NCBI RefSeq assembly: GCF_006442205.1
Contig: NZ_VFVR01000001.1
Coordinates: 124,001-188,000 of the forward strand
DNA length: 64,000 bases
Reading direction: 5' to 3'
DNA from: Mesorhizobium sp. B2-3-12
GTDB lineage: Bacteria > Pseudomonadota > Alphaproteobacteria > Rhizobiales > Rhizobiaceae
Part shown: positions 57,163-64,000 of the stretch, piece by piece
How positions within the stretch are numbered: the first letter of the stretch is position 1
How the letters are laid out: each line of letters starts with the position of its first letter
Notes under the pieces: generated by a model
Told to the model about the DNA's origin: nothing
Database searches by the model: none
Seen by the model: only the letters and a program-made list of their open reading frames with translations
Program-made: the position numbers and the translations under genes

Positions 57163-57225
57163 TTGTTCTGGGTTTGTTTTTCGATTCTGAATCAGACCGT
57201 TGTTCAATGCCTTGGGGGCCGCGCC

Positions 57226-57969
57226 ATGCTGACACGCAAGCAACATGAACTGCTGATGTTCATCCACGAACGCCTCAAGGAAAGCGGCATACCGCCGTCC
57301 TTCGACGAGATGAAAGAAGCGCTCGATCTTGCCTCCAAATCGGGGATCCATCGCCTGATCACGGCGCTGGAGGAGCGCGGCTTTATCAGGCGGCTACCCA
57401 ATCGGGCGCGTGCGCTGGAAGTGCTGCGGCTGCCGGATTCGATCGCGCCCGGCCTCAACGCGGCAAAGAAATTCTCGCCAAGCGTCATCCAGGGCAGCCT
57501 GGGTCAAAACAATCTCGGTCGCCAGATCAAGCCGGCGGCCGCACCTTCGCGCCTGCCCGCGGCCGGCAATGACGACGATGCGGTTTCAGCCGTGTCCATC
57601 CCGGTCATGGGCCGTATCGCCGCCGGTGTGCCGATCGACGCCATCCAGCATCAGACGCATACGATCTCGGTGCCGCCGGATATGATCATGGGCGGCGAGC
57701 ACTATGCGCTGGAAGTCAAAGGCGACTCGATGATCGAGGCCGGCATCTTCGACGGCGACACGGTCATCATCCGCAATGCCGATACGGCAAGCCCAGGCGA
57801 AATCATCGTGGCGCTGGTCGACGAGGAGGAAGCGACGCTGAAGCGGTTCCGCCGCAAAGGCGCCTCGATCGCCCTCGAAGCCGCCAATCCGGCCTATGAA
57901 ACCCGCATTTTCGGGCCGGACAGGGTCAAGGTGCAAGGCAGGCTGGTCGGCTTGATCAGGCGCTACTGA
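57226..57969 (+). CDS. lexA: LexA repressor
   Basis: The 247-residue SOS repressor has the winged HTH ([45 protein letters not shown]), the self-cleavage bond A133-G134 in RIAAGVP, and catalytic S168 (GDSMIEAGI) and K206 (ATLKRF). The spacer between domains is long, as usual in Rhizobiales. The ATG at 57226 is set by the conserved N terminus. Its end overlaps the convergent comEC stop by 7 bases. Confidence 0.97.
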   Translation: MLTRKQHELLMFIHERLKESGIPPSFDEMKEALDLASKSGIHRLITALEERGFIRRLPNRARALEVLRLPDSIAPGLNAAKKFSPSVIQGSLGQNNLGRQIKPAAAPSRLPAAGNDDDAVSAVSIPVMGRIAAGVPIDAIQHQTHTISVPPDMIMGGEHYALEVKGDSMIEAGIFDGDTVIIRNADTASPGEIIVALVDEEEATLKRFRRKGASIALEAANPAYETRIFGPDRVKVQGRLVGLIRRY

Positions 57970-60428
57970 GCCTGTTTGCCATCGGGCTTGTCGGGCTTGT
58001 CGGGCTTTTTATAGGGCGGCAGTCCCCTCGCCTCGCGTGAGAATTTTCGTTGCTCATGCCAGGGCCGGTATGGTTGGTCGACGGCGAATTCGATCTTGGC
58101 CGGGGTCGTGGCCGACCGAGGATCGAAGAAGACCGCGGCACTTCCCTTGCGGGCGAGCTGCCGTTTGGTGACGACGAGAACCAGCGGATTGTGGCAGGCA
58201 TCGTAGGCGGTCGCGTCATTGACGACGATGAGGTCGGCGAACGCGCAGGCCTTCCAGGTGTCCTTGCGGTCTTCGACATGCGCTATGATCGCACCGGACG
58301 GGTGTCTGGCGATACAGACGCCTTCGGTGCAATAGAACGGCGCCCCCGCCGGCAGGTTTGCCGCATCGGCGATGGCGAATTGCCCACCTGCCTTGTCGAA
58401 CATCTCCGGTACGACGATGGCTTCCGATGTCAGCGCGCGTTTCCAGTTGTCGACGGTGAATTCGTTCGGGCGAGCCCGGTTGACCGCGAGTTCGCCGCCG
58501 CCGATCGGTAGCGCGACCAGCCGCGCATCTTCCGAGATCAGCACATCGGGGGTGCGCGTATCCGACACAGTCAACAAGCTGGCAAGCGCGAATGGCAGTG
58601 CCGCGAGCCGCAGCCGGGTCGTCGCCATCGTCGCGATGACCAATGCGACGGTCACCAGCAGCACGGATTGCCGCGAAATCAACCCGACACCATCGATTGG
58701 CGAGCGCTCCGATATCCACGCCGATACGGCAATCATCGCCGTCAGGCCTTTGCCCATGAGGTAAAGAGCCGGCCAATCCAGTCCGAACGGCATCAGCAAC
58801 GCACTGGCGACGGCCAGGAACATCACGACCGACACGATCGGCATGACGGCCAGATTGGCGAACAGGCTGAGCGGCGACACCCGCTGGAAATGCCAGATCG
58901 CAAACAGCGCCGTGGCGCTGCCGGCGATGATGGATGTCATGGCCAGTCCGCCTGCCCCCAAAAGGAGTTTTCGCGTCAGGAACCCAGCCAGGGATCGCTT
59001 TGGCGCCGGTGGCCTCGTCTTTCCCGCATGGTGATCCGCCCAGCCCGCATAAGCGCCGACCAGCGCCGCGGTCGCGGCGAAGGACATCTGGAAACTCGGG
59101 CCCACGACCTCGTGCGGGGACACCGCGATGACGGCAATGGCCGAGATTGCCAGGTTGCGCATTGTCAGCGCCGCCCGGTCGAATAGAACGGCGATCAACA
59201 TCACGGCCAGCATGATGAAGCTGCGCTCGGCGGCGACGACGACACCCGAGATGACGAGATAGGCCGCGATCGAGAAAAGCGCGGCGGCGGCGGCGTACTT
59301 CTTGACCGGGCGGCGTGAGGAAAAATCCGGAAACAGCGCGAATACGCCGCGCATCAGCATCATCACGGTGCCCGCGACCAGCGCCATGTGCAGTCCGGAA
59401 ATGGAAATGATGTGATAGATGCCTGTCCGCCGCATGGCTTCGTTGATTTCATCAGGAATGCCCGCGCGCACCCCGACCATCAGCGCCGCCGCGATCTCAC
59501 CCTCGGCGCCACCGACACTGGCTCTGATGTGGTCGGCGATGTCCTGCCTGGTATTTTCGACCGACGAGGCAAGGCGGGACCACAGCGGCGCCTCGTCGTC
59601 GTCGGGAACGATCCTTGGCGTTCCCATGAAGAAGCCGCTGCCGCCGATCCCAGCGAAATAGCTGTCGAAGGAAAAATCGTAACTGTCCGGGCGCACCGGA
59701 CCGGTCGGCGGCAACAGCCTGGCGTAGCCGCTCACCAGCGAACCGGCCTTCACGCCGGCCGGTATCTTGGCGGCGGAAATGCGAACCCGTTCCGGTGCAT
59801 AGCGCAATTTCGGCCGGACGGTCGACGTCACGTCGATGGTCAACCGGATACGTCCGGTCTCCATATAGTCGAGCGACACCACCCGGCCGGTCACCTGCGT
59901 GGCGATTTCAGAGCCAAGCATCGGCGTCCCCGCCCGCCACGTCTCGACCTTGGCGGCGAGCACGCCAAGGGCGCAGAGCAGCGCGGCCATCAGACATAGA
60001 TGGGTCCTGGGCCAGGATCGCGAGGCGACCGCACAGAGAGCCATCAGCACGACGGCGGCGATGGGCTGGACGAACCCAGGTTCAGCCGCCATCGAGAAAT
60101 AGACGATGACGCCCATGGCCAGGAACACCGGCACCAGCAGGAATGCGATGCCGCGATCGAGCTCCAGCGTGGCCGCCGAAGCCACGCCCGCCTGTACTCT
60201 AGGCCACGAAAGGCGGCCGAGATGACGGCGCAGGCGAGCGACCGCACCGGTTCTGGGCACGGTGACCGGCGCGTTGATGCCCTCGGGCAAGGACTGCTCG
60301 CCAGGGCGCAATACGGGCAGTGCCGCCGGCGCCGATGGTGCGAGCGCGGGATTGGCAAACAGGGACCGTTCGCTGACGCCGACAATGGCGTCCTCGCCCT
60401 GATCCGAGCCCCGGCTCCGTCCAGCCAT
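57963..60428 (-). CDS. comEC: ComEC/Rec2-family membrane protein
   Basis: The 821-residue protein has about ten helices, an N-terminal DUF4131 region and the competence domain ([26 protein letters not shown] is the hallmark H-I-x-x-I-S-G-L-H), followed by a C-terminal domain of about 190 residues that lacks the metallo-beta-lactamase HxHxDH motif. It may move single-stranded DNA across the inner membrane, though competence is not shown here. The tail ends in three KPD repeats. It is divergent from gltX. Confidence 0.92.
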   Translation of the reverse strand: MAGRSRGSDQGEDAIVGVSERSLFANPALAPSAPAALPVLRPGEQSLPEGINAPVTVPRTGAVARLRRHLGRLSWPRVQAGVASAATLELDRGIAFLLVPVFLAMGVIVYFSMAAEPGFVQPIAAVVLMALCAVASRSWPRTHLCLMAALLCALGVLAAKVETWRAGTPMLGSEIATQVTGRVVSLDYMETGRIRLTIDVTSTVRPKLRYAPERVRISAAKIPAGVKAGSLVSGYARLLPPTGPVRPDSYDFSFDSYFAGIGGSGFFMGTPRIVPDDDEAPLWSRLASSVENTRQDIADHIRASVGGAEGEIAAALMVGVRAGIPDEINEAMRRTGIYHIISISGLHMALVAGTVMMLMRGVFALFPDFSSRRPVKKYAAAAALFSIAAYLVISGVVVAAERSFIMLAVMLIAVLFDRAALTMRNLAISAIAVIAVSPHEVVGPSFQMSFAATAALVGAYAGWADHHAGKTRPPAPKRSLAGFLTRKLLLGAGGLAMTSIIAGSATALFAIWHFQRVSPLSLFANLAVMPIVSVVMFLAVASALLMPFGLDWPALYLMGKGLTAMIAVSAWISERSPIDGVGLISRQSVLLVTVALVIATMATTRLRLAALPFALASLLTVSDTRTPDVLISEDARLVALPIGGGELAVNRARPNEFTVDNWKRALTSEAIVVPEMFDKAGGQFAIADAANLPAGAPFYCTEGVCIARHPSGAIIAHVEDRKDTWKACAFADLIVVNDATAYDACHNPLVLVVTKRQLARKGSAAVFFDPRSATTPAKIEFAVDQPYRPWHEQRKFSREARGLPPYKKPDKPDKPDGKQAQ

Positions 60429-60531
60429 CGGGTCTGCCCCTTGCACCCTCGACGCCCTATGCTACATGAACGCGCGACGCGCGAAAGTCCGCGCACGCCG
60501 CACCCCGCTTCAGACGTTTTCCGAGAGTTCC

Positions 60532-61956
60532 ATGTCCGACAAGGTCATCACCCGTTTTGCCCCCTCGCCGACCGGCTATCTGCACATTGGCGGCGCGCGC
60601 ACGGCGCTGTTCAACTGGCTCTATGCCAAGCACACCGGCGGCACGATGCTGCTGCGCATCGAGGACACCGATCGCGAACGCTCCACGGATGCAGCCACCA
60701 CGGCCATTCTCGACGGGCTGACTTGGCTCGGCCTGTCGTGGGACGGCGATGCGGTCTCCCAGTTCGAGCGCGCGCCACGCCACCGCGAGGTGGCCGAGGA
60801 ACTGGTGCGCCTGGGCAAGGCCTATTACAGCTACGAGACACCAGCCGAACTCGAGGCGATGCGTGAGGCCGCGCGGGCCAAGGGCCTGCCGCCGCGCTAC
60901 AACGGCCACTGGCGTGACCGCGATCCGTCGGAGGCACCCGTCGGCGTCAAGGGCGCCATTCGCATCAAGGCGCCGACCGAGGGCGAGACGGTGGTGCAGG
61001 ACCGGGTCCAGGGCGAGGTGCGCTTTCCCAACAAGGATCTCGACGATTTCATCATCCTGCGGTCGGACGGCAACCCGACCTACATGCATGCCGTTGTCGT
61101 CGACGATCACGACATGGGCGTCACCCACATCATCCGTGGCGACGACCACCTGACCAACGCCGCCCGCCAGAGCGTGATCTACAACGCCATGGGCTGGGAC
61201 GTGCCGTCGATGTCGCACATCCCGCTGATCCATGGTGCCGATGGCGCCAAGCTGTCTAAACGGCACGGCGCGCTCGGTGTCGAGGCCTATCGCGCCATGG
61301 GCTACCTGCCGGAGGCGCTGCTCAACTACCTGGCGCGCCTGGGCTGGAGCCATGGCGACGACGAGATCATGTCGATCAAGGACATGATCTCCTGGTTCGA
61401 CATCGGCGACGTCAACAAGGGCGCGGCGCGATTCGATTTCGCCAAGCTCGAGGCGCTGAACGGCGTCCATATGCGCCGCATGGCCGATTCCGAACTGTTC
61501 GACATTTTCATCGCCACCTTGCCCTATCTGGAGGGCGGCCCGGCGATGGCGGCGCGCCTCGACGAGAAGAACAAGGCGCAGTTGCTGGCGGCACTTCCGG
61601 GGCTGAAGGAACGCGCCAAGACGCTGGTCGAGCTCGTCGATGGCGCCGCCTTCCTGTTTGCCGCGCGGCCGCTGCCGATCGACGACAAGGCGGCACTGCT
61701 GCTCAATGACGATGCCCGCAAGATATTGCGTGGCGCTCACGAAGCTTTGAAGTCGCTGGCGGGCGACTGGACGGCGGCCACGGCCGAGGCCGCGATCCGC
61801 GACTATGCGCTGGCTGGCGGCCACAAGCTTGGCGCCGTGGCCCAGCCGCTGCGCGCCGCCTTGACCGGCAAAAGCACCTCGCCCGGTGTGTTCGACGTGC
61901 TGGCCGTGCTGGGGCGCGAGGAAAGCCTGGCCCGCATAGCGGATCAAATCGATTAG
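60532..61956 (+). CDS. gltX: Glutamate--tRNA ligase
   Basis: The 474-residue class I synthetase has the HIGH-equivalent HIGGA (18-22) in [21 protein letters not shown], the zinc-less middle domain, [16 protein letters not shown] as the KMSKS loop, and a helical anticodon-binding domain. The ATG at 60532 fits the conserved N terminus. Rhizobia often use it to charge both tRNA-Glu and tRNA-Gln, the latter corrected by GatCAB. Confidence 0.97.
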   Translation: MSDKVITRFAPSPTGYLHIGGARTALFNWLYAKHTGGTMLLRIEDTDRERSTDAATTAILDGLTWLGLSWDGDAVSQFERAPRHREVAEELVRLGKAYYSYETPAELEAMREAARAKGLPPRYNGHWRDRDPSEAPVGVKGAIRIKAPTEGETVVQDRVQGEVRFPNKDLDDFIILRSDGNPTYMHAVVVDDHDMGVTHIIRGDDHLTNAARQSVIYNAMGWDVPSMSHIPLIHGADGAKLSKRHGALGVEAYRAMGYLPEALLNYLARLGWSHGDDEIMSIKDMISWFDIGDVNKGAARFDFAKLEALNGVHMRRMADSELFDIFIATLPYLEGGPAMAARLDEKNKAQLLAALPGLKERAKTLVELVDGAAFLFAARPLPIDDKAALLLNDDARKILRGAHEALKSLAGDWTAATAEAAIRDYALAGGHKLGAVAQPLRAALTGKSTSPGVFDVLAVLGREESLARIADQID

Positions 61957-62139
61957 GAGCAAACTGGCCCAAGAAGATTGGCATTGAAAGGCGGGTTTCG
62001 CAGTGCAACATTAGGTCTTGGCCCAATCTGGCACGCACCTCCTAGAATGCGGTGGCGAATACGCGCATTGCGGTGATTTCGACGTGTCGCTCTGCGGAAT
62101 TTGCCTTTGCCGGCATGAGGAAACAAGAAGGAGTTTGCA

Positions 62140-63462
62140 ATGACCGAAGCTGCGAAAAAACTGGATGTGGGCGGCCAGGAGGCCACGGCAACGCTGGAAT
62201 TCGCCGGCAAGACCCACGAGTTCAAGGTGCGAAGCGGCTCGGTCGGGCCCGACGTCATCGACATCGCCTCGCTCTACAGCACCACCGGCGCCTTCACCTA
62301 TGATCCCGGCTTCACCTCGACCGCGAGCTGCGAATCCGAGATCACCTTCATCGACGGCGATGCCGGCATCCTCCTGCACCGCGGCTATCCGATCGACCAG
62401 CTGGCCGAGCACGGCGACTTCCTCGAAGTCTGTTATCTCCTGCTCTATGGCGAACTGCCCACCAAGGCGCAGAAGGACGATTTCGATTACCGCGTGACGC
62501 GCCACACCATGGTGCACGAGCAGATGTCGCGCTTCTTCACCGGCTTCCGCCGCGACGCGCACCCGATGGCGGTTATGTGCGGTGTGGTCGGCGCCTTGTC
62601 GGCCTTCTATCACGACTCGACCGACATCTCCGACCCCTACCAGCGCATGGTTGCCTCCATGCGCCTGATCGCCAAAATGCCGACGATCGCGGCCATGGCC
62701 TACAAATACCACATCGGCCAGCCGTTTATTTACCCGAAGAACGATCTCGGTTTCGCGGCAAACTTCCTGCACATGTGCTTTGCCGTGCCGTGCGAGGAGT
62801 ACAAGATCAACCCGGTGCTGGCGCGCGCCATGGAGCGCATCTTCATCCTGCATGCCGATCACGAGCAGAACGCTTCGACCTCGACCGTTCGTCTCGCCGG
62901 CTCGTCGGGCGCCAATCCGTTCGCCTGCATTGCCGCAGGCATCGCTTGCCTGTGGGGTCCGGCGCATGGCGGCGCCAATGAAGCGGCGCTCAACATGCTG
63001 GGCGAGATCGGCCATGTCGATCACATCCCGGAATTCATCGCCCGCGCCAAGGACAAGAACGATCCCTTCCGGCTGATGGGCTTTGGCCACCGCGTCTACA
63101 AGAACTACGATCCGCGTGCCAAGATCATGCAGAAGACGGCGCATGAGGTGCTGGGCGAACTCGGCATCAAGGACGATCCGCTGCTCGACATCGCCATGGA
63201 ACTGGAAAAGATCGCGCTGACCGATCCCTATTTCATCGAGAAGAAGCTCTACCCGAACGTCGACTTCTACTCCGGCATCACGCTGAAGGCGCTGGGCTTC
63301 CCCACCACCATGTTCACCGTGCTGTTCGCCGTTGCCCGCACGGTCGGCTGGATCGCGCAGTGGAAGGAAATGATCGAGGATCCGCGCCAGAAGATCGGCC
63401 GTCCGCGCCAACTCTACACCGGAGCGCCGGAGCGCGATTACGTTCCGATCGCCAAGCGCTAA
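62140..63462 (+). CDS. gltA: Citrate synthase (type II)
   Basis: The 440-residue enzyme condenses oxaloacetate and acetyl-Co[74 protein letters not shown] and the catalytic [17 protein letters not shown] are characteristic of NADH-sensitive hexameric enzymes. AAGAAGGAG precedes the ATG at good spacing. A 184-bp leader separates it from gltX, and a long hairpin follows its stop. Confidence 0.97.
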   Translation: MTEAAKKLDVGGQEATATLEFAGKTHEFKVRSGSVGPDVIDIASLYSTTGAFTYDPGFTSTASCESEITFIDGDAGILLHRGYPIDQLAEHGDFLEVCYLLLYGELPTKAQKDDFDYRVTRHTMVHEQMSRFFTGFRRDAHPMAVMCGVVGALSAFYHDSTDISDPYQRMVASMRLIAKMPTIAAMAYKYHIGQPFIYPKNDLGFAANFLHMCFAVPCEEYKINPVLARAMERIFILHADHEQNASTSTVRLAGSSGANPFACIAAGIACLWGPAHGGANEAALNMLGEIGHVDHIPEFIARAKDKNDPFRLMGFGHRVYKNYDPRAKIMQKTAHEVLGELGIKDDPLLDIAMELEKIALTDPYFIEKKLYPNVDFYSGITLKALGFPTTMFTVLFAVARTVGWIAQWKEMIEDPRQKIGRPRQLYTGAPERDYVPIAKR

Positions 63463-63466
63463 AATC

Positions 63467-63543
63467 AGGCAGTAGTGAGTAGTGAGTAGTAAGTAGTCAG
63501 ATTGGAGATTTTGCTACTCACTACTCACTACTCACTACTGCCT
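63467..63543. repeat. Heptad (TAGTGAG) repeat arms forming a 30-bp inverted repeat
   Basis: The left arm (63467-63496) is made of AGGCAG plus TAGTGAG/TAGTAAG units; the right arm (63514-63543) is its reverse complement with a single mismatch, around a 17-base loop. It sits between the convergent gltA and lpxB genes and can act as a transcription stop in both directions. The right arm supplies the last codons and stop of lpxB. Confidence 0.85.
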
Positions 63544-64000
63544 ACTCACTCTCTTCACGTACCCCATCACGACCTGCGCCGCGATCTCACCGGACGGCCT
63601 GTCCGTTGCCATGCGCCGTGAGATCTCGGCAAACCCGTCTTTCTGCCAGGCGCGCATTCCTGTGTCGGCCAACAGCGCTTCCACCTGGCGTGCCAGATTG
63701 TTCGGTTTGACGTACTCGTTGTAGAACTCCGGGATCAGCGCGCGATCCGAGATCAGGTTGGGCAGCAGGGCCGACCAGACGGAGACGAGATAGGGCGCGA
63801 CGACACGCGCGACAGGGTCGAGCCTATAGCTGGAGACCATCGGCACGCCGGACAAGGCCAGTTCCAGGGATACGGTGCCGGAGGCGATCAACGCCGCGTC
63901 GGCCTTGCCGAAGGCCTGCCATTTGCGCTCGGGCTCAAGGATGATCTCGGGTTTCTCGTCCCAGCGCGTGACAGCGGACCGCACGGTATCGGCGACATGC
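63535..64000 (-). CDS. lpxB: Lipid-A-disaccharide synthase, C-terminal part (runs off window)
   Basis: About 155 codons are visible; the gene continues beyond base 64000. KADAALIASGTVSLELALSGVPMVSSYRLDPV and LPNLISDRALIPEFYNEYVKPNNLARQVEALL are the LpxB GT-B C-terminal signature, so this is the glycosyltransferase joining UDP-diacylglucosamine and lipid X in lipid A synthesis. The stop codon and last four residues (VSRQ) lie in the heptad repeat. Confidence 0.95.
   Translation of the reverse strand, partial: HVADTVRSAVTRWDEKPEIILEPERKWQAFGKADAALIASGTVSLELALSGVPMVSSYRLDPVARVVAPYLVSVWSALLPNLISDRALIPEFYNEYVKPNNLARQVEALLADTGMRAWQKDGFAEISRRMATDRPSGEIAAQVVMGYVKRVSRQ

Larger units (their letters stand above)
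56840..57225. other. 386-bp gap between the GntR gene and lexA
   Basis: The first 280 bases show no gene or RNA I can support, only a short GCCGCCCGTGAGCGGC-type hairpin near 56880-56895 that may end the GntR transcript. The last 100 bases are A/T-rich and carry the lexA promoter and SOS boxes. Confidence 0.5.

Noticed and set aside
56764..57351. Open frame on the minus strand spanning the lexA promoter region
   Set aside because: It crosses the SOS box and promoter and reads into lexA antisense; the product has no motif.
63467..63543. CRISPR-like repeat
   Set aside because: The repeats are 7-bp tandem units in inverted arms without unique spacers of constant length, and no cas gene is present.

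Overview
The window looks like chromosomal DNA of a high-GC alphaproteobacterium of the Hyphomicrobiales, most likely Mesorhizobium or a close relative. The evidence is the conserved blocks tpiA-secG-pyrG and ppiD-trpD-trpC-moaC-moeA, followed further on by lexA/comEC/gltX/gltA/lpxB; a LexA box of the alphaproteobacterial GTTC-N7-GTTC type; small rhizobial families (DUF982, DUF1289, DUF3299, DUF1697); and a PdhS/DivJ-like histidine kinase. Species assignment is inference. Coding density is high and I see no insertion sequence, phage gene, CRISPR array or rRNA.

Layout. 1-9.2 kb: gph, tRNA-Val(CAC), small envelope proteins, a large L,D-transpeptidase, an SDR/TetR divergent pair with a clear operator, a rhodanese, an alpha/beta-hydrolase/MarR divergent pair with twin operators, a flavin-split-barrel protein and a DUF971 protein. 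9.4-13.7 kb: molybdenum cofactor genes moaA, mobA and mobB, interspersed with two secreted proteins and a DMT exporter. 13.8-16.3 kb: an amino-acid ABC importer (binding protein plus two permeases, no ATPase). 16.4-26.4 kb: mixed housekeeping and repair genes (beta-hydroxyacid dehydrogenase, AlkD-like, DUF3299, Lrp, UDG-family, GST, SNase-like), a membrane histidine kinase, cobT, DUF1289, a retropepsin-like protease, dusA, DUF982.

26.5-37.5 kb is a nutrient-uptake region. Seven minus-strand genes encode two peptidases followed by a complete Dpp/Opp-type ABC importer. A LysR regulator is divergent from them, followed by an NCS1 nucleobase/hydantoin-type permease. 37.5-48.2 kb returns to core genes: DUF1697, pyrG, a second L,D-transpeptidase, secG, tpiA, then the overlapping operon ppiD-trpD-trpC-moaC-moeA.

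48.2-56.8 kb is the most interesting stretch. It is a tryptophan-to-anthranilate catabolic island set between moeA and lexA: a kynurenine-formamidase-like hydrolase, a benzoate/2-aminobenzoate-CoA-ligase-like enzyme coupled to tryptophan 2,3-dioxygenase, and kynureninase directly downstream of a TrpXYZ-type ABC importer, with a divergent GntR regulator facing two ATTATATATAAT-type sites. Together these could import tryptophan or kynurenine, open the ring, release anthranilate and alanine, and activate anthranilate to its CoA ester. 57.2-64 kb: lexA with its SOS box, comEC, gltX, gltA, a long heptad-repeat hairpin, and the C-terminal part of lpxB, which runs off the window.
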